Both the position numbers and the translations under genes were made by a program. Positions 43,858 through 56,729 of a stretch of DNA of 64,000 bases are shown one piece after another. This DNA comes from Panaeolus papilionaceus. Its lineage: Eukaryota; Basidiomycota; Agaricomycetes; Agaricales. Position 1 is the first letter of the stretch, and the number at the start of each line of letters is the position of its first letter. The stretch spans positions 744,001 through 808,000 of the forward strand of contig JADNRZ010000012.1 in the NCBI GenBank assembly GCA_015501605.1. Direction: 5' to 3'. The notes beneath the pieces were generated by a model. That model was not told where the DNA came from. It did not search any database and saw only the letters and a list, made by a program, of their open reading frames with translations.

Positions 43858-46800
43858 ATGCCCCCCATCCGTACCCAGCCTCTTATCCATGGTTCAAACC
43901 CCTCGCCGCTGAGTCGTTCAACAACGTTCAATGGTAAGAAGCAGCTAAATAAAGCACCAATGAATAAACTCTTACTCCCTTTCATCGCATGCAGGACCTT
44001 ATCTTCGCTCGCCTAGTGGTCATCCAGATATCCAATCACCCAGTGGCGGAGTACCAGAGGGTGAGTATTTCTCAACATTGACAGGAGATGACTGATCTGA
44101 CATGAATGGACAGCACGCTTCCACCCCGACGGCCTAGCTGGACACTCAGGAATCCCAAGCGGCTCAAACCTGCTGTTGAATGACGGGGATTTCTACCAGA
44201 GCACCCATGTGCAAGGAGCGTATCCTCCATCAAGTGAGTTACCCCAATCCATTGGGATTGGATATGTTGAAATTAATGTCGCGATCTTTCAGCCTCGCAG
44301 GATTCGCATCCTGCAATGTTTGGTTCCAACAGCAGGTTTCTGGTCAACGGTGGAAATCCAGCTTTCCATCAACATAGTCATGTTCATCAAGCACATCAGA
44401 CAGGCGGTAAGGGGGCTGATAATTGAAAAATGTTAAACTCACATATCTGCAGGCATACAAATTCTGTATCAACACTCGTCACCAGGAGCAGCCTACAACT
44501 CTAGGGATCGATACGATCCTCCCAAATGTCACCCGAACACCAGGACAGGACTCCTGAATACGACACGGGAATGGGAAAAGAAGGGCCCTTCTCGGATTAT
44601 GTGGTTGTACGGGTCTGCAGGAGCAGGGAAGTCCGCCGTCGCACAGACGATGTGCATAGAGTTCCAAGCGCGATCAAACCTAGCCGCTTCCTTTTTCTTT
44701 TCCAGAACAGCACCGCTGGATAGTCATCGCGGTCATGAAGGTCGATTTGTTACCACTATTGCATGCCAGCTTGTCGAAGTCGTACCAGGCTTACGGCACT
44801 ACGTCGAGCAGGTCGTCCTCAACAGGCCATTGGTCTTCGACCTTACCCTCTCTGAGCAAGTTATGGCACTCATCATCGACCCCTTGAAGGAGCTGAAACT
44901 CGAAATGGGCACGTCTCCCTTCATGCTACCAAGGGTTATTTTTGTCGATGGCTTGGACGAGTGCAAGGAAGAAAGTGGGCAAATACAAGTACTGGAGGCC
45001 ATTTCCAAGCTCGTTAGCTACCAGGGTGTCTTCCCTTGCTCGGTGTTTCTGGCCAGTCGACCAGAGCTGGTCATTCGCTCGTGGATTACCAGAAAACAGT
45101 GGGAACACTCCGAGCTCATACAAAGCATTTCGCTTCTGGATCACTGTGATAGCGACCACGATATCAGAGTATTTGTGAACGACGAGGCTGCGGAACTCGA
45201 GCAATCACACCCGCTCACATATCTCATCCCTGATGATTGGCCATCGTTCGAGTTTGTGGAGGAGGTTGTCAAGCGCGCTTCTGGCCAGTTTATCTACGCT
45301 TCCATCATCATGAAATATATCAAGGATTTACGAGGCAACCCCAGCGAGCGACTTGAGGCCATTCTACATAACACAATTCCCAACCACGATCGTCCATATG
45401 CAGAATTGGATGCATTGTATCTGCGCATTCTGCGACAAACCCAGCACCCTAGCCTTGTTTATCAGATACTCGCCTTCCTTGTTTCTACAATGACATTCTA
45501 TGGCAGTATATCTGGCATCGACTCAACAACCTACCTTCAGAACCTACTATCCCTGCCATTCTCTGTCCAGGCGCTTCTCATCGACTTGCAGTCTATCCTG
45601 GACTATGACCTGGATAATGATGGGATACAATTCATGAACGCAGGTCGGCAAATACCTTATCCGACTCTATTTCACCACGCATCACTTCTTGAGTTTCTGT
45701 TGGACCCTCATCGATCGGAGGAATTTTACGTTGATATCCCGCGATTCGACAAGGAGCTTTGTGAAATCACATTACAGCACCTAGGTGGTAAGTGTGTCAT
45801 TTTATCCTCGGAAGAGTGGTGCCTGAGTATTCAGAATCAGGTCCAGCTGCGGCAGATGAAAAGTACATCCTGTATTGTTTCCTAATCCTACTCCAAACTC
45901 GAACTTCTTGCCACCCTTCCTACAGGGACAAGGTGATCATGCAGCTCGCCCGGTGGGACGACTTGAACGACGAGATGCTCTATGTCACTCTTTGCCAGCT
46001 AGCTCGTAAAAATGTCAACACATTAGTCGACATCATAGATCAAAATTTATGGACAGCTTTTGCACCAGCAGTGGCAAGAATGCATGCCCAGTCTTACCAA
46101 AAATTCAAGAATGCAGGACTTCCTCGAGAGCTATTTGTCATGCATCAAACACGCCTCCTGGACTTGTACTATGAACGCAAGTTGGATGGAGGCCTGCACA
46201 GTAACGCTACTGCTAGTAAATCATTCACTTGGCACATCAAGGATTGCATCCAGCACCACACAGGAGCCGATGTATGGCACTTCTGTTCCCTGAAGGAGCA
46301 CGAGTTCTTGTTGCACGAATATCGCGAGTGCAGATGGCATGAATTCATGGATGTCCTTGACAAGTATCTGCCTGCTTCAGAGAAGGAAACCCTGCAGATC
46401 GAAAGATTGCAACGGGATGCACTATCTGAATGGAAAGCCCTGGTACCTGCTGTGGCTGTGTTCAGCATCAAACATCTCATCTCGATGTTGGAAAACGAGG
46501 CCGTTTCTGACCGCGTGAAGAAGGAATTGGGGGATAATTGGCGCACGATCACAGCATGTGACTTGTTAGTCAATATCGGCAGTTTTATCTGGAGGAACTG
46601 TCCCATTTCAGCCGATATAGTCTCAGCTTTGGAGGAGATAACCCAAAAGTTTTTCCCGCCACATGTTGTTTCAACAATGGAGGACACGACCTTCCCCTTT
46701 GATTTCCCCCATCCCGAATCCGAGTCTCAGAAAGAATTATTGCGTTCGTTTTCAAGTCCTTGTGCACTCCCTCGCTGGTTTGTCCGTCCATCTTACATCC

Positions 46801-47194
46801 CCAAAGACATTGTCTTAAGAAGAAATCTCCATTACCTGCATGATTATATACAAGTATGTGTTTTGCTACTGAGTTGAACTGTTTCATTGCTGACAAGCTG
46901 ACTACAATATGTAAATAGCTGTCCATCATATGCAATGGTGCTGATCCCCGTCTGGTTCATGAGTTCGGAACGAGCTGGTACAAGCGGCGCCGTGGTGTCA
47001 GGCAGTGGGTTTATGACGAGCTAGGTGTTGGTGCATGTGAGCTAGCAGAGATTACAACAGACCCCAGAACGGGCTTTCCTATCGAGTTCAAGAACTGGTC
47101 ATTGGGGACAAAATGGCACAAATTTACATGGAACTATGAGCAGGCGGAGAAAAAGCACGCGGATATGAAAAAGTGGGATCCGCAACTTAGTTAA
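43858..47194 (+). CDS. NACHT-domain STAND ATPase, NLR-like, copy A (1001 aa, 7 exons)
   Basis: Exons: 43858-43933, 43995-44060, 44114-44233, 44293-44406, 44453-45787, 45835-46853 and 46919-47194; all phases agree. Residues 1-125 are Pro/Ser/His-rich, with FLVNGGNPAFHQHSHVHQ. The linker RYDPPKCHPNTRTGLLN precedes the NACHT domain, as is typical for basidiomycete NACHT proteins. The P-loop is GSAGAGKS (residues 179-186) and Walker B is VIFVDGLDEC (about 287-296). Next comes the sensor-like FLASRPELVI and a winged-helix-like stretch. The C-terminal 500 residues show no WD, ankyrin or TPR repeats by eye. STAND NTPases of this type act as ligand-triggered switches, and fungal members are implicated in incompatibility and defence; the role of this one is inferred. 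The second in-frame Met at 44316 (MFGSNSRFLV) is an alternative start and resembles family N-termini more closely. Confidence 0.88.
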
Positions 47195-48439
47195 TAAATT
47201 GTAGTGTTATAGTACAACCTGGGGTAATGGGCCATAATACTATACATGAACATTGAACATTAGAATCACGACACAACAAACGTTACGGCTAGCTAAGTTG
47301 ATACACTTCAAGTGTCTGCAGGCAATCCCCCTCCGTCAATAACAATCTGCCGTCTGCCCATTTGCCAATCCAGTTGCAACGTTCCCGATAGTTCTGTCGA
47401 ACTATGCCTCCATCGTGCCTTGAGTGGGCTTGGAGGTGTGAGTTCTCAACTCCAACGACAGCCCGTACCTCCTATACCCCTGCTGATCCTTGGATTTTGA
47501 CATCTCGACTCTGCATTACAGCCAACCCTTCACCCGAAGATCATATTCCACTGCCTTGTTGTCGCATTCCTGCACCTCATTCTTCGTGGACTCATCCTGC
47601 TTCCTCCCATCGACTCCTGTCAGCTCGTCCTTTCCCTTGGCCGAACACATTCTCCCCCTTCAACTCGCGTTCACCTCCTACACAGCTGCGTTGGTGCACC
47701 CGGTCCTCTAGCTCTCTCGTGCGCACCCCTCCAACCGATCTACCCCAACAGGCGTTATCTTCCTAATCCCTAAGCTCTGCACTCCCATTTTTCATGATCG
47801 AATTTCCAATTGCTCGGCCCCACCATCCTCACCCTGGTCTGTCCTCACACCGAACAGGAAGAGTCGACGGCATTGACGTCAATGTTGCATTTACGCGTGG
47901 ATTAGTATGCGTAATAGGGTGTGCAGTTGTTGAGTCGAAGACACAGTGTAAGTACTTGGGGTGTTTGAAGCAAAGGGTACTGCGAGAGACGGGGACGCTG
48001 GATGCCGATTCCGTAGCTACTGTTATAGGTGGAGAGTAGCCATAAGAGAGGGATGGACCTGAGGTGGCATTGATAGTATATCAGAAAGCGAGAGGAGTGG
48101 TGAGGACGAGACGGAATTAAGCAGGCACTATTAAGAATCGATGTCGAAGTGAGGAGTCAATTAACGAATATAAAACGGTTATAATTGAAACTTGAGGATA
48201 ATGACATACCGGTTCAGTGCGATGTTGTGGCTGAATGTGGGGTCCAGGTTGTGTTGTCGTTGCATTGCGAGAACCTGAGGATGAACCACGAATCATGAAG
48301 AGGATGTGCGATACGGAGGGTACCCATGGTCAACACACTGAGTAAGCCTCCTGCTCTGACAGAATGGCGATTGGCCTTTTCGCAAAGTTTGAAATCCTGT
48401 ATTATTCCAATAGCAATTACACGCTAATAGGTAGGTGCG
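47195..48439. other. 3' flank of NACHT copy A, no gene
   Basis: Matches the flank of copy B (60,130-61,430). Open frames in the C-rich 47.3-47.8 kb part are not preserved between copies, so they are not treated as genes. Confidence 0.5.
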
Positions 48440-50460
48440 AGATTGGACCATCATGATCCGCGACCAGTCCTAGAAATACGGAACTTCCATCTGGACTTCT
48501 CCGCCCTCATCGACTGTCCATACATCTCACATACGCACACCACACGTCTATGCCATAGCGACATCACATCGTCCACCATTGCTAACCTATTCTTCCCTTT
48601 CCATCTACCAGCTTCTCTGATCTCCCTCTCCGACTTCCCAAATTTCCCATCCAACTGCCGATTTCCCTTACAACACACCCACCCCAACACCATCAAAGTT
48701 GGCCGTCATAGTGGTTCTCGGTTGTTAAGGTTTTGCGGTGCAATCCCGCTCTCATAACCCTCTGGACCACCGAGTCACGAGTTACTCGAAGTCGACGACA
48801 GCGCCCAGAATACAGATGTGAAGGCTGTCCGTTGCACGTAGGCCGCTAGACAAGCAAAGTAAGATGACAGACAGTGTCGATGAGGGATCAATGGACAAGA
48901 GTGTTGGTGCATGAAAAGGGCATTGAGGAGGAAGGTGAATGTGTTTACAAGGAGGGGGAAACCAGGGGAAAACAGAACAGGGAATCACGATCTGGACAAC
49001 GGTATTTAATCCACAGTCAATCCAGAAGCTGTCGTGCACATCCAGAAACGTAGACACTTCCACCTATCCCGACTTGCGGTTGCCCCATACATATCGCCGC
49101 TGGAGACCCTCCATCCATCTTCGCTGCCCGCACCTCTCATTTCTTCATCTTTATTCACACTATTCATCCCAATCTTCCCCCTCCCCAAGCACCACTCCAA
49201 ACTCTTCCAGCGTGTCATTAGCCTCCCCCGTGTACGGTCGCACTGGTGCCCCACGACTTGATCACTCCGCCAACATTCTATTCCCGTATGCATCCATTCC
49301 ACGAAACAATTTCACAAAATCCCATCCCATCTAAAGTCGCTCGTCACGGTTCCCAGAAAAACCAGGAACACTGACCCTCCAGTGCCCACCCAACTCCCCA
49401 GCTTTCGCGACGACACACATCGGCCTCCAGCACCCACTCCATCTCTCGCTTCCATCTCGTTAGCTTCTCCAGCCCCCCTCTCCATCGCAATCGTTCCCTT
49501 CCCCATTCCATCGCTCTTTCCACCCATCCCTCATCCTGCCACGATAATAGCACCTGCGCCCGACATAACTTGACGTTCAACCCACCACCATTCTCCTCCC
49601 CTACACGCACATCCACCGCTGAATCCCGCATAGTTCCTTCCTGGAAAAAAAAGTCGCCTATAGCAGTGGTCCTCAGCCTGCAAGTCCCGTGTCGTTTTCG
49701 TTGCGGGTGTAGCCAGCCGTTCAAACCAACAGCAAAGCCCAAAGCATACGTGTAACGTCCGATCGCGTTCGTTGTCCTTGAGATGCTGAAAGTGGGATAG
49801 TTTTCACTATGAGCATGCCTGTGTGGGTATTGGTGAGTTGAGATCTGAGATGATAATCGTCCGAACGCACCGCACGAGTCACGGTTGTTGGTTTCTGAGT
49901 ACAGATGGCACAGTAGGGTGATGACAAGTCGGTTGATACTGGCCTCATTGGTGTCAGGTTTGCGTAGATAGGGACATGGAAATGCGAACTTGGGGTAACA
50001 CGGAGCGCGATTAAAAGGATGGAGAGCAAGGACATGACACGTTGGGCCCAGATCTAACAAAGACGACGTTGGAACAAGGAATGTGGGTTTCAACGACCTC
50101 AGAGAGTGTCCGTCACAAAACAAAAAGAAAAAAGTACAGCACAGTGCCGCAAGGATGGACTAGAAAGTGAACACATTAGACAGGCAATTTTCAGATGGTT
50201 TTTGACAATGTACATTACCTTTCTCCCTGTCTTTGGAAGTTGGCAAATGAAAACGTTTGGAACGGCAAGCTGGTATATTGGGGTGGAGATAGACGACTAG
50301 CTCTCCAGATCGATTTCCAACGAGTTTTCCCTCATTCGTTTCCCCAACACCTTCTTCTAACAGGGGTTGTGTCCATCCACAGAAGCATAATCTCGCGGAC
50401 CTCCTCCGCCCTAGAATTGGGCCTTATCTCTCATCCTCATCCAATGTCCCTGCTCTTGAC
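48440..50460 (+). repeat. Dispersed repeat inside copy A (family B relative)
   Basis: Its right part (49,610-50,440) matches 14,550-15,300 and 55,190-55,930. The whole stretch matches 61,430-63,470. Shared words include CCGCATAGTTCC, TCTTTGGAAGTTGGCAAATG and the terminal CCTAGAATTGGGCCTTATCTC. A 259-codon minus-strand frame at 49,344-50,123 is not intact in the other copies. Confidence 0.7.
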
Positions 50461-50985
50461 TACGCCAGTGCGAGGATGTACAGTGTGCTGAAAATAGTGG
50501 ATACAGTTCAGTATCTGAGTACTCAGGAGTGGAGTGAAAGATTGGGCATTATAAGAACAAAAACTCGAGACACATGTGATGGTCAAGAAGAGAATGATGC
50601 GTTGCATGAGGAGCGAAGACAGAGGATGTCCTGATGATGTCATCATTTCCTACATCGTTTTTCTTTTATGCGTACTTTGCCTCTTCATGGGACAGGCTTT
50701 CGTCGCTCGTTTGAAGGGCAGTGTTTTCTAACCTCTGTATATATGGTGAATTCAGCGTCTATTATAACCCATAGGTAGCTTTACAAGTCACAATTAACGG
50801 CTGGTCAGGCTGTACGATAGGACGTCTCTGTATCCTGTATACTTTAACAGAAACACTCATCAACGCCACGTCCCCTTTATCACGGGTGTCCCGGATTCTC
50901 GCACTCCTCACAACTTCGCATCAATCCCCTAGAGATTCACCACAATTTAACTACCACTCTGAAAAAAATTTGGCCATTGCTGCTC

Positions 50986-53949
50986 TTATGCAGTAATGAT
51001 TCTTAATGGCCCGCGATGGGAAGAAGGAACAAGGTCGATGAAAAGTGAGGTTGCGGTGAACCGGAGCGGGTTGGGAGTTTAAGTCAAATTGCGCACAGAT
51101 CTGAGTGCTTAGGGCGGAGGAAAGATCCTGACGGATGCTAAATGGCTGTATCAAGCAGTGAAAGGGAAGGAGAAAAGGAGAGAGCGGCAGGATAAAAGGG
51201 TAGGTAAATGCGCGCTTCCAGACGCGACCGATGACGGCAATGAAGAGGTGGACATCAACGTGGTGAGTTTATTTCGAAATCGGACGTGGGTGTCGGGTTT
51301 GGAGTAGAGCAATGGAGGGGTGACAAGAATTGATGGGCAAGGAGGGACTGTTTTATTTGTTGTCCCGTTCTCGGATGACTTCAGCACCAAACCATGCCTT
51401 CAATTCTCCTGCAGTTTTGTCACCTCGCCTCCACGTCATGATCAATCCCTCACTCAAGAATCATCGTCCACCACCCTCAGGCTGTCGTCGCCTTCCTGCA
51501 CTTCATTCTTCTCTCCCCTATTCTGCTCCTTCGCGACAATCCATTTTAAAGTCCCACTCCTTTCCCAAAATCCATCGTGCCATTCCACCACGTTGTACCA
51601 ATTCTGCCGAGAAACTCTTTCACTCATCACCACTTCTTCGCCTGCCCATGTTCTCCTCCTCGCTCCGTCTTGCCCATCCCACTTTCATAGCAATGCAGTC
51701 GGCGACTCGACCACAACACCAGTACTCCAATGTACAAGCGTGGCTTCCGTCCGTGCCAACTCCAAATGGGAGACAACTTCATCCAAGGCGAGCAATGTTA
51801 TCGGCAACGGATTTGGGAGCGTGTTACCCATGATTGGAGGTACGGTCGTCGAGTGTGGGGTCAATAAGACTAGATGGCTGGAGCGTTGTTGACAGAAGAG
51901 TGCTACCGAGAGAGGGACAAAGGATGCTGGCTACGTAGGCTTGGTTGGGTGTGAGAGGCTAGAGATAGGAGAAAGCCAAGGTATCATTGATTGTAGAAGA
52001 GGAGACGAATAATGGCGACATGGAAAAGCAGATCACGGAGTAAACAGACAGTATTTGGCGATATCAAGAGGTCATCAGAGGCGGAGAGTGGTTAAACTCC
52101 ATCTCGATATATGCTGACGGTTAAAAAATACCAGCATAAAATTGAGGGTTGAGAGAATCGAGATGCCCATGGAAGGAGACTTGAGCACACACGACCTGCA
52201 CACAACAAATGTTAGCTGAATGAACGGTGAAAAAATTGCTACGAAAAAAAAAATACCTTCAAGACATGTTACGGGGGCCTCAAGAAACGACGACGGTGTA
52301 CCGGACTTGCAATCCCATCCTTTCCAAAATACGGATACGAGTCGAGTTGCCAGATTATCATAGGCCAGGTTCATGACGTCATGCTATTAGTCTTCAAATT
52401 AGAAATTGTGGGTGTCGGGGTTGATGTTGGTGCGGGATGGGAAGGAGTGCAGGGCGTGTCTAGACTCAAAAACGACGAGCAAAATGCTGTCTAATTGTCC
52501 CTCGTTCATCTGATCCAGCATCGGAAGTTCCGTTATAAGGTGACAAAAACGATGAAACCGTGCCTTCTTCGTCTTCTATTCCACCCAGTCTTCGGTTATC
52601 TGCGTCACAACCCATCCTTCGCCAAAAAAACCCTGTTTCGCCGCTCAGCCTGCACGCCCATATTCTGCTGTCCCCTTCCATGCCCCGCTTCTCACCAAAA
52701 CCTCGACGTCATCCCATCACCATCTTTCCCCAAATCTGCTTGAGAAATCAAGCAACTCCTCTCCATACAGATAGTCTCGTCGGTGCACTGTGCACCCCAC
52801 GCAACCAGCCCCTTTATCCACACTCATTCCTGCACCCAATGATCCAACTCGTGCGGAAACGACGACAGGATCTGTCGGTCCTGCCAAGTCGAATTCTTAA
52901 TATGGTGTTGCTTGATGTAAGGGGAGACATTGCAGATACACGGAATTGGGCATGATTCGTGGGCTATGAGACTGGGTGAGTGGTAGGGTGAGGTGAGGTG
53001 ATATCGACCGCAGAGGAGATCACGAGGTGAACAATGGTGAGGTGAGAAGACGGGTATACGAGCAAAGGATGGAACGAAGCGATGGAAGAGTGTGTCAATC
53101 TTGAGCTTGACCCTCATCAATTGACAAAATATGGCGATAGGTAAATAACAGTTAAATGTGCATTGGCTCAAGTCTGAGGAATGTGTGCCTGTTCAAGCGG
53201 TCTGAAGTGGAAACAATGAATGTTAGCGGAAAGGTCGCTCAGACAGTACCACAAAAATATACCTGGGTTTTTTTCCAAGACAGACCAGTTGACATGGGAT
53301 CGCCTAGAAGGTCCACGAGGTTAAATGGGTCGACAGAGCTTGTGTTCACGTCAAATGCATCCAGATGTGTATCAAAGCAAAGATATCAAGGGTCTACGAC
53401 GACCATATAGCGCATGTAGGTGCATTGAACTAAAGTAAATAGGTCAGCACTAAGCACGGATAGTTCAAAAATAACGGACATCATCTCACATCATTTTATA
53501 AGCAATGCTAGATTTGCTGTTCTGCTGGCGATAGGATGGGATTGTAGAAGAAAATGGCAAGATAGAGAGCGCAACGCCGGGATCATTTGAGCTTTCATAT
53601 CGACATTCGTGCGTCTCACCCATCTCACCGCCCCATCCATCCTGCCGATTTCTACGACCACCCTCTCAATCCTATTCTTTTCCTTCCCCGTTTCTTCCAC
53701 TCGTAAATCCTCTCCATGGCCTCCCCTTATTCATGTCCCACAGCTTAATCACCCACCGCCACTCCCTTCTGCGTGCACACCTATCCCATCCCATCCCAAA
53801 TACCAAGTCGCATCGTCACAGTGGTCCCAGGTATCTTGTCCACCTCACACACACATATCAGCCTGCACCGCCGCCGCATCTCTCTCTTCCTTCTCGCTAA
53901 CTTCTCCGATCTTTCTCTCCCTCCTCATCGTTCGCTTCCCCGTTTCATC
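50986..53949. other. Spacer between the duplicated segments
   Basis: Contains repeat modules (51,420-51,900) and C-rich stretches but no gene with recognisable domains. Several frames of 100-190 codons on both strands are low-complexity Ser/Pro/Arg products. Confidence 0.4.
51420..51790 (+). repeat. Dispersed repeat module, second copy of the 7.1-kb repeat
   Basis: 51,590-51,790 matches 7,090-7,315. Its left part (51,425-51,515, CGCCTCCACGTC and CTGTCGTCGCCTTCCTGCAC) also matches 54,130-54,215, showing that modules occur in different combinations. Confidence 0.7.
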
Positions 53950-55935
53950 ACTCTTTCTATCCATCCCTCTCGTCGACTCATTGTCCAGTCGGAAAAATAA
54001 CACGGACGTCCTCCCTACTCCGATAGACATCCATCCACCGCCGAATCCCGCATAGTTTCATCCAAAAAACACACAAAAAAACAAAAACGCAAACGCCCGC
54101 GGTGGTGGTCCTCATTGCTCCTCCATTGTCGTCGCCTCGCCTCCACGTCCAATCCTCCACCCAGAAATCTTCTTCCACTACCCTCGGGCTCTCGTCGCCT
54201 TCCTGCACACCAATGATCCCACACGCATGCCCCTCTCCGTGTCAGCTCGTCCTCTTCCATTCCCGAAATACATGCACCCCCCGTTAGATGATCGGAATCC
54301 CATTGGTTCATCCGAACCCTCTCACACCACCCAAATGTCACCCATCCGCGCTTCTCTGACAGCCTCCGTCGACTTCCTAATTCCTGAGCTTCGCATTCGC
54401 ATTTCCTTTTCCAATAACTCGACCCCAACATAAGCACCAAAGTATAACGCCAACCCCGCCGTTTTCTTCGCGATGAACCACTAGAGTCGGGAGCAATGCT
54501 GTCAAAATGTGTTTGGACGCGTAACAGCAGAGCATCGTGCGATAGGAGGGTTGCAGTTGACAAGTCAAGCCCAATCCCTCTCTGTTGCAGGGAAGCCGCT
54601 AGAGAAGTAAGACGAGGCGATGGGGAAACTGAGACGGTGTCATAGGTTTGGAATGGGCTGTTGCGAATCCAGGTGATGTCGGGGTCGTTGGCGTCGTTTT
54701 TGTAGACGACAGATCGGGGCATGAAAAAGGAGGTAGCGAAGAGAAAGCAAATATGTTTACAAGGGATGGACGGCAAGAAAATAGGAAAGGGAATCATGAT
54801 CAAAATGACCAAGGCACGAGCGTATTCCATCGAATGACTCGCACAGAGTTCGCAGTATGCCAAGTCCCTCGTTATGGTGGTCCCAGAATATCCAGCAACA
54901 CAACCACCACACCCTTCGCGACGACGCATGTCATTCAAGTCCCTCAGAGTTTCCCAACTGATGCGTACGCGTCAGCCATCACCGCCAACTCATATATCTC
55001 CCGTCTTCGCGCTAGTTTCTTCGACATCCCTCTCCCTCCCAATCGCTCCCTACCCCATTCCTATTGTTGCTCTTTCCATCCATTTCTCTCGTCAACTCAT
55101 CCTCCCACCGGTCAATAACGCATGTAGCCTCCAGAACTTGGTGTTCACTTCCACTGCGATTCTCCTCCCCTACCCATCCATCCACTGCTGAATCCCACAT
55201 AGTTCCATCCGAAAAAAAGAAAGCCCCCAGCGGTGGTCCTCTGCCTGCAAGTTTCGGATTTTTCATTGCTCTTCTAAATCTTCCAGCGTTTTGCCAGCTG
55301 GTCGAAACCAGCAACATGGGCGAAGCGTACGTGTTCGCCTTCGTTTTTGAGACGCTGGAAGTGGGGCGTGATTTTACTATGAGCACTCCAGGCTGTGAGG
55401 GTACGGTCGGTTGGGATGGACATTGTACTAGTCGTTGTGAATGATAATTGAGAGCATCAGAGACATGAGAGGAGCGGGCTGACGTTGGCTTTGTTGGCGT
55501 CGGGTTAAAATTGGTAGGGACAGAAAAAGACGAGGTTGCGATGATAGCAAGTGTAATTAAAAGGGTAGAGGGCGAGGACAAGACACGTCAGGCCAAGATC
55601 CAATAAAGACAACGTTAGAGCCATAAATTCTTGATAAATTCCGGCGTAAAACTACCTAAGACACTGACTGTCGCAAAACGAGAGAAAAAAGCAGTACACT
55701 GTTGCGAGGAAGGCTTAAAAAATTAAACATGTTAGACAGATAGTCTTCATATATTTCTGAAAATGTACATTACCTTTTTCGTTGTCTTTGAAGAAGTCGG
55801 CAGACGAAAACGCCTGGGACGGCAAGTTGGAGAGAAGAGTTTGTTTCCTCGGCGCCGTATTCGACCAGCAGTGGGTCAAATGTATAATCCCTGGGACCTC
55901 GTGCGTCTAGAACCGGGTGCTATCTCCCCGCACGT
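53950..55935 (+). repeat. Dispersed repeat, family B, copy 3 (two modules)
   Basis: 54,370-55,930 is nearly collinear with 13,755-15,300. The part left of it (53,950-54,215) repeats the CCGAATCCCGCATAGTT module a second time, so that motif occurs at both 54,037 and 55,193. It ends directly before duplication copy B. Confidence 0.75.
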
Positions 55936-56729
55936 CCTCAGATGCGCTCATACAACGTCCCTGGAAATGACTACCCCAGTGCAAGGATCTGCTACATCCT
56001 TGTAGTAAAATTAATGGGTGCACATCAGACTGGTAGGTATCGTTTGGCGACGTTGGGTAGCTCCATCAACCGGTATTTTTCAAGGTGTTGTCTGCGTGCT
56101 TAAGAGCGCGTTCGTCAAAAGCTTCCAAGTCACAGAGGAGAATGGTGAAGCTTAGTCTGGTGCTTATGAATTTTATGAAGTTGTCTCAGAGTTGCCGGGA
56201 TCGTGGCCCAAGATCGTTGGGAAGAGTCAAGTCGCGTTTGGACGACATCAATGATCGCCAACGCCTGTTAATGCTTAGTTTCACACACCCGTTTAATTGC
56301 ATCTCTGACTTGTTCCAATCCTTGTCCAATCCAAATACCATGCTGGTTGCGCTTTTTCTATGTGTAACAGATATTTTATCGTTGGAATATAACATTCGAT
56401 ACCCAGGCAAGTGGTTTAGAGGTCAGGTGTTCCCTCTCGCTTTATAAGTTTCGCTATCACATTACCAACATCGAACGGGATGTGCGCGCTTTACTATGAG
56501 TCGTCTCAGAGCCCCGCACCTCCAATTCCCGCAACAGAGTATAGAGCGCATCCGAGGGACTCGGGGATATGATGAAGCAGTTGGCAGTAATGTGGCAGTA
56601 CGACCCACTCAATAATGATCATACCTCGATCTGCGGAAATGCAGTGCGTCAATTCATACATCCTATTCAGGAGCTATCCAAGGTCCCCTGTCCTCGTTGC
56701 ATCTCGTATTCCTCTCTCCTCCCTCTTCC

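Larger units (their letters stand above)
43140..50985 (+). repeat. Segmental duplication, copy A
   Basis: Collinear with 55,960-64,000 over its whole length. Shared parts are the 0.7 kb before the NACHT gene, all seven exons and introns of that gene, the 3' flank (ACACTTCAAGTGTCTGCAGG versus ACACTCTAAGTGTCCGCAGG), the GACGACAGC-CCCAGAATACAG block and the end region ACCCATAGGTAGCT. The offset between copies is about 12.9 kb at the genes and about 13.0 kb at the right end, so small indels have accumulated. Confidence 0.9.

Noticed and set aside
43890..43906. GGTTCAAACCCC resembling a tRNA T-arm
   Set aside because: It lies in coding exon 1 of the NACHT genes (both copies) and no acceptor, D or anticodon stem surrounds it.
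49344..50123. 259-codon minus-strand frame
   Set aside because: The same DNA in three other repeat copies has stops and shifts, so the frame is probably chance in this copy.
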